Assembly (NCBI GenBank): GCA_947652605.1
Contig: OX393578.1
Location: 2,046,001 to 2,110,000 of the forward strand
Reading direction: 5' to 3'
Source of the DNA: Elmis aenea
Lineage: Eukaryota; Arthropoda; Insecta; Coleoptera; Elmidae
Length of the DNA stretch: 64,000 nucleotides
Below are positions 36,792-48,610 of the stretch, piece by piece (the stretch's first letter is position 1; each line of letters opens with the position of its first letter). Below the pieces are notes generated by a model. That model was not told the origin of the DNA and ran no database searches. It worked only from the letters and a program-made list of their open reading frames with translations. The translations under genes were made by a program, and so were the position numbers.

Positions 36792-39700
36792 CTTCAGGAA
36801 TAGGTCAGGAAAAAACAAAACAAAATTAAACAAAATAAAATAAAATATAAAAACAAAAATCAGTGACCAATTAAAATCAACAAAAATGTTTGTTTGGATG
36901 GGGGAAATTGCTGCGTTCAAAAATTAAATTATTTTAAATGTAATTTATGATCTAAAAGAGATTCGTTAGGACGAATAGCTACTGCTGGATCTAATCCGAA
37001 ATTCATTTTGATGACATCACAAAATAAAGCCCCAGTTACTAAACCAAGAGCAATGTGATTCAATATTGCAGCTATCAAATTCTGTTTTGGGTCTTGTTGT
37101 ATTTTCATTACTGCCATAACTATCCCCAAAATAGCAGCACTGACCTGTACATAAAATATTTGCTATTAATATAACGATGCGATTTAATTTTAATCTAGCA
37201 AATAGCATTAAAACTAAAACTATCCACATGGATTTTTTGATAGTGGGTTGCGAAATCTAATTTCAAATTTATTTAAATATTTTAATGTAGTTTAGAGTAG
37301 CTCTGAAATAATTATACTCCGAAAATATGTAGCTGCTGCAAGATTTTTTACTTTAATGTTTCTTGCACCGATTTTCAAAAACGCTGTTATGCCACAGGTT
37401 TACTTTTAATATCGTATTCATGATCATAGATTAGCCTTAGTGGCTGATTGGAGTATTCCATGCCAAAGCCAGATATAATAATGTTGAGCAAAGATATGAG
37501 AAAAACTAAAATGAGGATAATGTCGTTGAGGATTATGGCTGCTGTGTGATCTTTGGCCTTGTTAATATTCAATCCTCCGATAATCACAAAGAAGATGGCC
37601 ACCACCAACTGTTAAAATACACATACATTAGTTTAACAAAAACGATCAATTGCAAGTCGGTCATGGTCACGTTTCTCATGGTCACAATTAAATGACAAAG
37701 GGACAACAAAAGTAGAAACAAAATTGTAACCCATATTTTTTTGGCAAAACTATTAAAGTTAGGAAATATGTTTAGGACACGTAATTACAAAGAATGTATA
37801 GTATTACTAAAATAATATAGACATGTCCTTCATTATTCTGACCAGTATAGGGTTTTTGAAAACTATTAGTTTATCTCACAAATAGTTTAAGATATATCTT
37901 TAGTAGCCTGGATAAATTAAATAAACTGGATGGATTTATTATTTTTAGTTTAAATGGACTTTTGCAAATTAAAGTCCATCTTTAGGGGTTTCCGGTACTT
38001 CAAATACGGCGTATCTGGCAACCGAAGGATCAAAAACGGAAATTAAAAGGTTCAAGGCAGTGATAAAAAAGGCACAAACTGTGGTAAAATAATTGAGGAC
38101 ATCTGCAGATTTGTGATATTCTTCTAGATGAAGGCGACAGTCCCTCATCATGTGAAGAGATAAACACAGAACCCCAACAATTACCTGCAGAAGGTTAAAT
38201 TTAATTATACACCTTTTAATGGCGATGGACGAAATTAAAATTCGGATATAGGTACATTCAAAATATTTTTGTAAAATACCTAAATAACAAAAAACGCTGA
38301 ATAAATTACATTAATAGTAAAGTGTTGAATGATTCTGTAAAATAACTTTTAAGCGTCCCTTGTATACAAGCAAGTTGCTCCGCCTATTCAAGCAGGTGGC
38401 GTCCTCAATGGTGGTATTAAGAAATACAACTCAACTAAAATAATATCTGTCTGAACTTGAATGCGCAAACGATTTGTGTAGGTGGGGACTTAAGCGCCAC
38501 TGAAATTTTATTTGTACACTTAACGTTGCAATTTTTGATTGGAATTTTTAGCAATTTTGACGTTTAGGTCAATTATATTGTCGAAAACGGCTTATAAAAA
38601 AAATGTAAATATGTGTCATTTGTATATGCAATCGTGTATATAAAATAATTTGATTATTATGTGTGATATGTGTATTTAGATTCGAAACTTTTGTGGTCAA
38701 GTGCACTCAAGAATGTGCACTTGTAATTCTCATACTATCTTTTTCTAGTGGTTCTATTTCTCTGTCACGCTTTGGGCATTTTAACTCACCAATTAACTTA
38801 CTAAATCTGTTTAACTTCCGCGGAACAATATGCAGATTTCTAATAACAAAATGTAGTTTCAAAATATTCAACACAACATTTTAAATATTAAACATTTTAT
38901 CCGGCTTCTTTGTTATCTAAATTATGTTATCTAATTAAAAATATATTTATTATTTGCCTTGTATGTACAGCCTGTATACTAAGTAAAATATAAGCATTAA
39001 AAAAAAATGAAACTCCATATGAATTCAACCAAATTGTATCTCCTTACAAAAGTTATCGACCTTAGAGGTTTGCGTTGAAAAATAAATTGCACTTTATAAT
39101 TTAGTCACATATCAGACAGCCTAGTACGATCACCTCTAGAGATAGCAATCAAAATGTAAATTTTTCGTAAGGTTTTAGACAAAAAATGTATGGAGTTAAC
39201 AAGTACTTGTAAACATTCTTATCTTAAACAATACAGAAAACGTTTTAAATGCGTCTTTATCTAACGATTTAAACAAATATAAAGTACTTTGTATTGATAT
39301 AAACAATGCAAAAATTACTGAAATAGTTATAGACAATTGCTTTGATTGTTTATACAAGTTTAATCTATCGATTTCGGATATTCACTTTGTAACTTTTATA
39401 TTCTCCAAAAAGATTGTTTTTACAAATAAAATTAGTGTTTTTTGACCACATTTGTTTAAATTTATATCTTAAAAAAAAACCGTTTAAATCATTCGAACAT
39501 TCACCTTTTTGATACGTTCCTAGACTTTGTAGTTTTTTAAGGAACACTTCCGGTAATTCTTTGCAACACGCAAGTCTAATTTAACGAGAAAGTTTCTTAA
39601 AAAATTATGGCTACACTTATTGTCATTGCGTTGCTTTTTTGAGAGCGTTATAATATCTAAACTCATGCTTTCATTGAAATAAACTGGTACAGCATTCATA

Positions 39701-41233
39701 CTAACATAGATTAAATTATGCTACGGTTTTATTGGATATGAATAACTCCATTGTTTTTGATATTTATTTTGTAAATAATTCAATATCAATTATAAAAGTC
39801 TAAAACCCAAGATTTTGACATATTATATTTAAGATTTCCATTTAGTATTTATAAGGTATAGTGTTTTTCAAATATATGCAGTTTTAGCGACTGCATTTTT
39901 AAATGAAATTTAAACTTCACAATCAATTTATTTAGTCCAAAAACAAGATTTTATGTTATTTTGAGAAATTGAAGCAGTTATAAACTAAGATTTTTTTATA
40001 GCAACAATAATTTTGAAAAATACTTTATACTAATGGAGCCTGAACTATTATTTAAAATTAAGGTAAACAAATTTATATTGTCCAAAGAACCAGATTTTCT
40101 TAATATCGTGAGGCCAGGGGAAACTGCCCTTTTTGCCCACACCTCTGATAGAGCCTGGGTATGAGTTTTTTTTAGCAGAAACTGATTAGAAAATTATCTT
40201 GATAGATATAACACTACAATATTAAATTTCGATAATTAAATGGCCTTAATTAAAATGTATTTATTAAGAACTTTGGACTTTTATAGCTGCACTTTCGATC
40301 GAATCTTTGCCTATCAAGATAATTTATTGCACATCAAATATGCTACTAAAAAAATAATAAATAGTGATAATCTAGCAACATTAACACAGATTACAAAAAT
40401 CAATCAACGTTATCTAAATTAATCACAGCTAATAAGTCCTTTTCTGTAGTTTATCTATCAATGTGGACTGTTTTGCTATGGTTGTTTACAAGCACATAAT
40501 ACTGGCATTAAACAAAAGCCTGCCAATCAATAATTAATTATGTAGATAATAAAAGTACTGTATGAGTCTTTTCCAATAAAAATAATAACAGTTTTGAATT
40601 AATAATAATGTTTGAATTTGCCTGTAATGCTAATTGTACCATCAATTATAATTTAGATGAGAGGTATAAAAATTAATGTTTTGCTTGAGGGTTTACCAAA
40701 AATACATCTGATACAAATAAAGTTTATAAAAATCATCACTTTTTTAGCAGAAAGTTGTAGAAAATTTTGCAAGACCCAATAAATTGGCTATACTGCATAA
40801 TTTTTTGAACCAATTTCAGGTAATTGTTTTTAAAATTTGTACAAAAGAGTTTCGTTCGTGTATGTTGGGTTTAGCAACAAATTCAACATATACTAACCTG
40901 TAAAATTATTGAGATGATTATTAATGTTAACATAAGAGCGTAGAACTCGTGTTTTTCTCCGACTTGCAGCACATATTTCAACTGGGAGGCGTTTGCAGTC
41001 AACAAAGCAACATCCAGGAGCCCTTGGGCTATAGTCTTCTTGGTGGCATACTTATTGGCGTCCAAGTTTTTCTGTAATAAATTTACTATTAATCACCGGA
41101 GCACATAAAACACCACACAATTCGGTTTAATTTTTAACGAAATCCATACCGCAACGTATTCCAATCCAGCAGCAACAATATTTCCATCATGATCTGTACG
41201 GCTTACGATGCTTGTACGCGAATTGTCCGTCAT
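36597..41233 (-). CDS. Ninjurin family membrane protein with four alternative terminal exons
   Basis: Exon 1, 41233-41150, encodes 28 residues (ATG in ACAATGA context). Exon 2, 41071-40898, encodes 58 residues: KNLDANKYATKKTIAQGLLD, then VALLTANASQLKYVLQ, then the start of a membrane helix ending SIILQ. This is the ninjurin signature; in vertebrate NINJ1 it forms the amphipathic helices alpha1/alpha2 used in filament assembly. Exon 2 ends in phase 0. Four downstream exons (38184-37969, 37608-37387, 37144-36929, 36791-36597) each start in phase 0 after an AG, and each encodes the rest of membrane helix 1, a loop, membrane helix 2, a tail and a stop. Predicted proteins are 157, 159, 157 and 150 residues. 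Family role: cell adhesion, tissue-damage response, plasma-membrane rupture. Which paralogue this is (NijA, B or C in fly terms) is not settled. Confidence 0.9.
36929..37144 (-). CDS. Ninjurin alternative terminal exon C
   Basis: The acceptor is TGTACAG|GTCAGT. It encodes 71 residues beginning VSAAILGIVMAVMKIQQDPK. The second hydrophobic segment is HIALGLVTGALFCDVIKMNF. The tail is longer and charged (PNESLLDHKLHLK). It lies 242 bp past exon B. No canonical AATAAA is visible before exon D, so its 3' end may be shared with D or use a weak signal. Confidence 0.8.
   Translation of the reverse strand, partial: VSAAILGIVMAVMKIQQDPKQNLIAAILNHIALGLVTGALFCDVIKMNFGLDPAVAIRPNESLLDHKLHLK
37352..37357 (-). 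terminator. Polyadenylation signal ATTAAA after ninjurin exon B
   Basis: ATTAAA on the minus strand, about 30 nt downstream of the exon B stop codon. Confidence 0.45.
37387..37608 (-). CDS. Ninjurin alternative terminal exon B
   Basis: The acceptor is TTTAACAG|TTGGTG. It encodes 73 residues beginning LVVAIFFVIIGGLNINKAKD. The second helix is IILILVFLISLLNIIISGF, and the tail ends DIKSKPVA. An ATTAAA polyadenylation variant (minus strand, 37,357-37,352) lies about 30 nt beyond the stop. It is homologous to exon A in length, hydropathy and the LN...NxxIxxF pattern, but clearly diverged. Confidence 0.85.
   Translation of the reverse strand: MVVAIFFVIIGGLNINKAKDHTAAIILNDIILILVFLISLLNIIISGFGMEYSNQPLRLIYDHEYDIKSKPVA
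37935..37940 (-). terminator. Polyadenylation signal AATAAA after ninjurin exon A
   Basis: AATAAA on the minus strand lies about 29 nt downstream of the exon A stop codon. This supports its use as a true terminal exon. Confidence 0.6.
37969..38184 (-). CDS. Ninjurin alternative terminal exon A
   Basis: The acceptor CTGCAG|GTAATT is strong. It encodes 71 residues beginning VIVGVLCLSLHMMRDCRL. The VGVL start matches the conserved Gly in the first membrane helix of vertebrate ninjurins. The second helix is FTTVCAFFITALNLLISVF, followed by a short acidic tail (ETPKDGL). AATAAA (minus strand, 37,940-37,935) lies about 29 nt past the stop. It is closest to exon 2 and most like the canonical family, so it is probably the default isoform. 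Confidence 0.85.
   Translation of the reverse strand, partial: VIVGVLCLSLHMMRDCRLHLEEYHKSADVLNYFTTVCAFFITALNLLISVFDPSVARYAVFEVPETPKDGL
38190..40897. other. Ninjurin intron 2 (to exon A)
   Basis: AT-rich sequence without further ninjurin-like exons that I can see. A plus-strand frame at 40,240-40,422 contains a chance KYATKK and is not part of the gene. Confidence 0.5.
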
Positions 41234-41594
41234 TGTTATAAACAAATGTCCGTTAACAATGTCTCTGTTCCAAAGGCTACTAGCAAGTAGCACTTTGTGA
41301 TTAATCGACTTATTTATTTTTGTTCTTTCAACAATGAATGTGACCTGTTGTAGTCTAGTTCAACAAATATCAAATAACGAGTAGCGAGATTGATAACAAT
41401 TATCTATCTTTTGTGTAAAAATTTTTGACATTTTTTTGTGATGATCTAAAAGATTGTGACGTTGATATTTGGAGATCACATCAACCTTATGTACTTGTAA
41501 AACTGCGTCACGATAGTTTTAAATCTATGAGGAAATTTAAGAAAGCGAAACGAAAAAAAATTCATAGTAATACATTTTAGATAATATGGAGACA

Positions 41595-42235
41595 GTTGCA
41601 AAATTTTTCCCAAAGACTGTAGTCAAAATATTGTAAATTTAAGAAAATGACAAACATTCCATTCACACGTTTTATTAAAAACTTGTTAATCATTATTTCA
41701 ACCAACTGAGGTTAAATAATTGTTATTTAAAAAATAGTCCAAGGTTTGAGAAAAGTTATAAGTAGTTTTTAATTTTTGAAATTACCGCGTGTTTTGTGAT
41801 GCTAAGCTTTTCTTAATGTTTGTCATGAATTTTTCATTTATTGAAAGAATATTTAAATTTATGAGGCACATGTTTCTTATTTTACCCTGAATGACGTTAT
41901 TAAGGCTAAAATTTAACTTTTTAAAATCATTTAAGATCAGCTGTTATGGTTGAATGAATGTAAACATGCTTAAAATACGGACATCAAATGTACGCTACAT
42001 TGTTGATGAGTTAGAAGGAGATAGATTTTCTGTCAGACGTCGATACTTATATCTAGTCTAGAAATTCAAGACGCTGTCTGTTTCTTTTTAACATGTTGGG
42101 TGTAACAGTGGCATATGTCGTAGCGTTCTCGTCACCTCCTTCATGTGCTCCTGGTACAATATATAAGTAGAAAATGTCACAACAGAGGTCTCGACCTACA
42201 CGATTTTAGTATTTATAATGTATAGCGCGCGGGCC
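41595..42235. repeat. Long dispersed repeat, copy A
   Basis: It begins CAAAATTTTTCCCAAAGACTG and passes through ACCGCGTGTTTTG, CCTGAATGACGTTATTAAGG, AAGATCAGCTGTTATGG and CACCTCCTTCATGTGCTCCT to GATTTTAG near 42,210. All of these phrases recur in the same order and orientation in copies B, C and E. It contains no open frame. The copy nearest the ninjurin exon 1. Confidence 0.85.
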
Positions 42236-43336
42236 ACATTACACTTTACAAAAAATCATTTAACTTATCCCTTAACACATAAAATTTCGTTTCTCCTATT
42301 AGAATTATACTAAGTGTCAGAGTTCAAAAATATTCTAGCAAACGTATATGAAGGTTTTAGTTTGATTTTTTTTCCTGAGCACCCTGCATACGTTTTTCGT
42401 ATGTAAAATCTGTATTTTCCAATGAAGGACAAATTTATCAAACGTATTCTTTATTACCTTCCAGCATTAAAGTTCTGCAGTTAAAATAAATATTTGGTCT
42501 CACTTAAATTTCTATTTTGGTAGATGTATACTTTTTAAAATTAATTCATTATCTGAAAATTACTTTAATGTATTATTTACTATGATATTCGTTTCCCATT
42601 TTACTTTTTAATTATTGCTTAAATAATAATACATTTATTAACGCTTTAAAATTTAATCCATTAAACGAAAGTATGGATTTTGAATGCAAACGTGATAATG
42701 GTGGTTTTTAAAAGTCAAAGCAAAAAAATCAATTTATAGATAAATTTAAAATAAGTTTTGTCTATCAACTTTACCGGATAAATATCAAATTATAGCTTCC
42801 CATTGTGTTTTTATGCTGTCAGTACAGCAATATACCCTATAAATTGTGCAGATTCTTTGATTTATTAATAAATTGGCAACAACTAATTTTAAGGTAGAAA
42901 TTTAAACCTTGAAACATCGCAGACATCTGTTAAATTCCTGGCAGGTACATTTTACAATTTATGTTACAATACACATCTTTGTAAGACTTAATAATAGTAC
43001 ACATATTAAATGCATGCATAATTTGAAAAATATGTAAAGTATCTAAGTGATTGATTTTAAATATAAATATATGTAAGTTGCTTTTGTTTATTTGCTCAAA
43101 CAGCGTGATGGAATTTTGTAAGAAAGTTTCAAGGCAAGAAACACTTGCAGAAAATTGCGTAAAAGGATTACTCAAGGATATACTTTGTGTGTTGTTTGGG
43201 GTTATGCAGTTTAATGATTAATTAAGATTAACCTTAGAACTTACCGGTTACTGGACTAGCTAGTGTGTCATCAAGATTTTTATAAACATAAACCTACTAT
43301 AAAACATTCCAATTTATGTTAAAAAAAACGCAACCA

Positions 43337-43965
43337 AATAAACTTTGGGATTTTGAAAAACAAATTAAGAGTTGTAAAAGGATTTGTGGGACAGTTGCAA
43401 AATTTCCCAAAAGACTGTAGCCAAAATATTGTAAATTTAAGAATATGACATAATTCCAGTCATACCTTTTATTAATAACATTTTAATAATTATTTCAAGC
43501 AACTGAGGTTAAATAATTGTTTAGAAAATAGTCGAAGGTATGAGAAAAGTTAAAAGTAGTTTTTAATTTTGAAATTACCGCGTGTTTTGTAATGCTAATA
43601 TTTTCTCAATGTATAGTCTTGAATTTTACATATATTGAAACATTATTTAAATTCATGAAGCACATATTTCTTAGTTTACCCTGAATGACGTTATTAAGGC
43701 TAAAATTTAACTTTTTAAAATCATTTAAGATCAGCTGTTATGGTTGAATGAATGTAGGCTTAAAATACGGAAATGCAAGAAGTTGTTTGTCTCTTTTTAA
43801 CACTTGGTTGTAACAGTCGCATATGTCGTAGCTTTCTCGTCACCTCCTTTATGTGCTCCTGGTACAATACATAAGTAAAAAACGTCACCAACAGAGGTCG
43901 CAGCTTACACGATTTTAGAATTTATAACTATAAATGCGTGCATGCTAAAACGGGTGTATTATTTT
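43337..43965. repeat. Long dispersed repeat, copy B
   Basis: Same phrases as copy A, beginning with AAATAAACTTTGGGATTTT, which also precedes copy C. The start-to-start distance to copy C is about 866 bp. After the core, a sub-block with AAAACGGGTG...TTAGCTAAACATGC occurs twice (about 43,950-44,010 and 44,137-44,200). Confidence 0.85.
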
Positions 43966-44202
43966 TCTGAAATTTACACCACATTTTGAGATATATTAGC
44001 TAAACATGCCCTATCAATTTCAAAATTTTATTAAACATCGTTTTGGATTTATCGAAGTTCGTAAGAAGGGAGCGATTTGTTTTATAGTAAGGATACAATA
44101 CATAAATATCTGCATATACTATTGCAAAGCACGCAAAAACGGGTGGTTTCATTTTTCTGAAATGTATACCACATGTCGACATACATTAGCTAAACATGCT
44201 AA

Positions 44203-44835
44203 ATAAACTTTGGGATTTTTAAAAAAATTTAAGAGCTGTAAAAGGAATTGTGCAAAATTTCCCAAAAGACTGTAGCCAAAATATTGTAAATTTAAGAATA
44301 TGACATGATTCCAGTAATACATTTTATTAATAACATTTTATTAATAACATTTTATTCATTATTTCAAGCAACTGAGGTTAAATAATAGTTTAGAAAATAG
44401 TCGAAGGTATAAGAAAAGTTAAAAGTAGTTTTTAATTTTTGAAATTACCGCGTGTTTTGTAATGCTAATATTTTCTCAATGTATATGTCTTGAATTTTAC
44501 ATATATTGAAACATTATTTAAATTCATGAAGCACATATTTCTTAGTTTACCCTGAATGACGTTATTAAGGCTAAAATTTAACTTTTTAAAATCATTTAAG
44601 ATCAGGTTTGTCTCTTTTTAACACTTGGTTGTAACAGTCGCATATGTCGTAGCTTTCTCGTCACCTCCTTTATGTGCTCCTGGTACAGTATACAAGTAGA
44701 AAATGTCACCAACAGAGGTCGCAGCTTACACGATTTTAGAATTTATAATTATTATAAATGCGTGCACGCAAAAACGGGTGTATTATTTTTTTTAAATTTA
44801 CACCACTTTTTAAGATATATTAGCTATTTTAAAAA
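44203..44835. repeat. Long dispersed repeat, copy C
   Basis: Closely similar to copy B; the middle ATCAGCTGTTATGG portion is shortened. A 16-bp phrase ATAACATTTTATTAAT is tandemly repeated near 44,331-44,355. It ends in the same AAAACGGGTGTATTATTTTT block. Confidence 0.85.
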
Positions 44836-46490
44836 TAAACCAAATAATTGAGGAGATATTGAGGTCTAGGTCATTTTAAAAATTTCCATATTTAGTTAGT
44901 AAAACCTATGTATGTAACATGAAATAGAGAAAAATAGTATCAAACTAATTTATTATCCTTGCATACAATTTTGTCATTGACATTTGTCGTTATTAAGGCA
45001 AATTCAATGCATTATTGTGTTAAATTAGGCGTTTTAAAATAGATTAGCACTTTCATTGCCAAATTGAACGTAATACGAGTTGCATTTGCTTTGATTAATA
45101 AATTACCCTTCAATGTGCTGAACACACAATTTTTATAACTAAATCTGGGTTATTAGTACAAAGTTATTTATAATTCTAATTACGTTTATTTGTAATATAT
45201 AAATGGATATATTTGTTGTAAAGTTAATGGATCCTAAAAGGCTAATACATTGCTCTTAATTTTTGATTTAAAATGGAGTGTTTTATTATTTTTTGCTAAG
45301 ATAATTTTGTAAAACTTTAATTCTTACGATTAAAATAAGAAAATACCTAATCGATTAAGGGAGAAATCTTTAATTGCAGTTATTTTAATTTGGTGTAGAT
45401 GTGTAATAAAATAAATATTGTTGATAAAAAACTAGAGCAAACATATTTGCATTAATAAACAAATAAAAAAATATGCTTACCGTTTCAAAATTATCACGGT
45501 TTGGTGAAATTGAGGCCATTTTGAAATCAGTTGATAAACAATCGTTCAGTTTGAAAAAAAAATCGATTAACAAAGATTAACTTCCATTATTTTAATTTTT
45601 TTAATCTTCTTGAATCGAGATCACATATATTTAAAACGTTTCATGCTCTTGCAAGTTGAGTTGAGGTTTTTGTTCATTGCTTATACTTAAATATTGAAGT
45701 GTAGGTGCATAAATTCGATCGCTTTCTACGAGCCAATGGCATTAAAGCAATTCTTCCACCACAATTGTTATTTTAAAATCGATCGTTATACGGTAGCACG
45801 CGATTGTGTGGAATAGATTCGTTAAATATTCATTTTCAGAAAACCTATCTGTAACATTTTTAAACTCGATGTTAAACTCAGTAAAATCGAAACAATCAAT
45901 AATTAATTGGAATAAAAACTACAATAATTTGAGAGGTATAAGTACATAGTTAACTGTAACATACAATCGATATCATTGTGTTTGTAATTTGTTCACAGTG
46001 TTTGACTTTCTAAATGGGGAGATACACTTCAATGAATACAGTATAATACGCAACTTAGGAGCACACCTGACAAAATTGCGAGACTGTTTAAATTATTCAT
46101 ATTATAAAATTGATTGTTTGATTGCAAATCTTGTTAAAACCACAGCCTGGTTAAAAAGGGGTCGAAACTTATAAAGGCATATAGTACTCACGAAAATAGG
46201 AAAATATAATAAAATTTATGAACCGTTTATTTTGAAAGTGGCATGCTGATAAGTCAGGTGAAAACGGGGGTGTTCTATTACTTTTAACTTTTTTTGAACC
46301 CATTTTATATGCACAAATACTCATTTAACAGACACGCACTAAAAAGTTAAGTTGCGAAAAAATAAAACTGTAGCTACCATGCAAGTTACTGACAATTAAA
46401 TTTAATGAAAACCAATCAATCTACTACAAGGCCCGTTTACTTCATATATTTTCGGTTAATTTTACATGCAAGTTATATTTTTTTAAATAA
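44836..46490. other. Sequence between repeat copies C and D
   Basis: Apart from the candidate ninjurin first exon there is no gene I can support. The 61-codon plus frame at 45,989-46,174 has no known similarity. Confidence 0.4.
45481..45519 (-). CDS. Candidate alternative first coding exon of ninjurin
   Basis: ATG in a favourable CAAAATGGCC context opens 13 codons (MASISPNRDNFET) and ends in phase 0 at a consensus donor, ACG|GTAAGCAT. Ninjurin exon 2 begins in phase 0, so it can replace exon 1 without a frame change. Ninjurin N-termini vary and are hydrophilic, as here. Linkage is inferred from strand, phase and position only. Confidence 0.4.
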
Positions 46491-46494
46491 AAAC

Positions 46495-46695
46495 ATAACG
46501 GAATTGTAGTAGTTATTTAATTTTGAAAATACCGCGTGTTTCGTGTTGCTCAACTTCTCATAATTTGGGTTTTGCATCTATTGAAAGATTATACGAATTT
46601 AATGGATATGTGTATTTTATTTTACTCTAAATGTTGTTATCAAGGCTAAAATTTAACTTTTTAAAATGATTTAAGATCAGCTGTTATGGTTGAAT
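46495..46695. repeat. Long dispersed repeat, partial copy D
   Basis: Only the central part is present (from TAGTTATTTAATTTTGAAAA through ACCGCGTGTTTCG to AGATCAGCTGTTATGG). It is more diverged than the others and abuts copy E directly, joined at GGTTGAATGAAATTTCCCAA. Confidence 0.75.
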
Positions 46696-46697
46696 GA

Positions 46698-47285
46698 AAT
46701 TTCCCAAAAGACTATAGCCAAAATATTGTAAATTTAAGAATATGACATGATTCCAGTCATACGTTTTATTAATAACTTTTTAATCATTATTTTAAGCAAC
46801 TGAGGTTAAATAATTGTTATTTAAAAAACAGCGGAAGGTATGAAAAAAGTTATAAGTAGTTTTTAATTTTTGAAATTACCGCGTGTTTTGTAATGCTAAA
46901 CTTTAGTCAATGTATATGTCTTGAATTTTACATTTATTGAAAGAATATTTAAATTTATGAGGCACATATTTCTTAGTTTACCCTGAATGACGTTACTAAG
47001 GTTAAAATTTAACTTTTTAAAATCATTTAAGATCAGCTGTTATGGTTGAATGAATGTAAACATGCTTAAAATACGGAAATGCAAGACGCTGTTTGTCTCT
47101 TTTTAACACTTGGTTGTAACAGTCGCATATGTCGTAGCTTTCTCGTCACCTCCTTTATGTGCTCCTGATACAATATATAAGTAGAAAATGTCACCAACAG
47201 AGGTCGCAGCTTATACGATTTTAGAATTTATAATTATAAATGCGTGCACGCAAAAACGGGTGGTTTTATTTTTCTGAAATTTCTG
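46698..47285. repeat. Long dispersed repeat, copy E
   Basis: Full set of the shared phrases from ATTTCCCAAAAGACTATAGC to AAAACGGGTGG near 47,262, in the same orientation as A-C. No coding capacity. Confidence 0.85.
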
Positions 47286-48610
47286 AAAGTATTAGTAATT
47301 TTACAACGTATTTTATGTAAAAGTTTATAAATGTATTGAAATACTGTCATTAATAGGAGTGATAAAGTCTTTGGACTTTTCACTTTGTTTTAAATATTTA
47401 ATATAACTGTGGTGAATTGGGAATCTATAGGAAAGTAAATTCATCGTTATAGCATTTTCAAAATAAATGCATTTGCACTGTTTAACAATAAAATATTTAT
47501 TGATGAAGTCAGTAATGATTTTGAAAGAAATTGCAAAAAGTTTTTATTAAATTGATGATAAGTTGTACACTTTAATTGTTAATTGAATATTATATTACCA
47601 AAAGTTTTGTTGTGTATTCTTTAAAACACTGAACAATTTTAAAACAATAATTATTATGAAGCAAGGCATATTGATGGTATACATGGTTAATTTACTAGTT
47701 GAGTAATATGAGAAGAAACTCTTGGTTGTATAATTATAAAGTAATTACTAATTTTGTAATAGTACAATAAAGTGAAACTAAACATTTTAATGTACAATGT
47801 CATTTTAATTTCATCTTGTTGAATGTCTAAACTTGACCGTACAACGACAAGAAAATACTTTTGAAACTGATTTTTCGAGTCGCCCATGATTGTTTCAACA
47901 TTTTCTTTGATTACCTGTGAATATTAGTGAAGAAATAAAAACTGTAGGCTTTTTGTTTTGTCTGATATAAAAAGTTTCTTTAGCACTTATTCAATGCCAT
48001 ATTAAACAACATTTCTACATGCATTTTTTTCGCAACTTTGCATCAAAATTATAATGCGAACAGTCTGCACAAAATAATCTGACTGCCACAGGGACCACAA
48101 AAACCATTATAGATAAAAGGTCGTGAAATGAATTTAAAAACTGCAGTCGGTCTCAAATCTCTTATCAAATTTCCCAATTGTTTGTTTCATTAATACCTGT
48201 TTGGTTTTTCAGGGATACAGGCTGATAAGCATTCAAAATATTTGTTACTTGGTAAGTTAGACTTGAACATGAAGACTTTGCGTTGATAATCGACGTTTCA
48301 ATTTTGTCCGTTTCAATGGGGCACATTAGATTGTCATCTTTTGTCGAATTTGATGAATGCTATTCTTGATCAATGATTTTTCAACATCAGGTGCACTAAC
48401 TTTAGAAGCTAAAGCAAACAAATCACTTAACTTGAATTTTTTTTTAGCAACTTCGTGAAGTACTTTTAGCCTTTTCTCTCTCTCTTTATTTCAGTTTTTT
48501 CCAGTTTTTCTTGATTAAAAACTATAACAAACTTTGATTTTTTCCCTACACAATCTCATAGCCAACGCGATCACAAGTATGACAAGTATCACAAGTATGA
48601 CCTTTTGAAA
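47286..48610. other. Gene-free sequence with a possible decayed coding trace
   Basis: On the minus strand at 48,540-48,340 there is a broken protein-like stretch (KVLHEVAKKKFKLSDLFALA, then VEKSLIKNSIHQIRQKM) that may be a transposon relic. I cannot name it. An ATG frame at 47,887 (minus) lacks a good donor compatible with ninjurin exon 2. Confidence 0.35.

Noticed and set aside
36792..36920. N-terminal extension of ninjurin exon D as a separate protein
   Set aside because: It is pyrimidine-rich on the coding strand and has the character of a splice-acceptor tract.
40240..40422. Plus-strand frame containing KYATKK, reminiscent of ninjurin
   Set aside because: The match is six residues only, on the wrong strand, and nothing else in the frame fits the family.
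42930..43175. 81-codon minus-strand frame near ninjurin
   Set aside because: It starts at TTG, without ATG or exon boundaries, and lies between repeat copies.
47687..47887. ATG frame upstream of ninjurin as another alternative first exon
   Set aside because: No good donor in phase 0; the best GT (in AAAAGTATTT) is in the wrong phase for exon 2.
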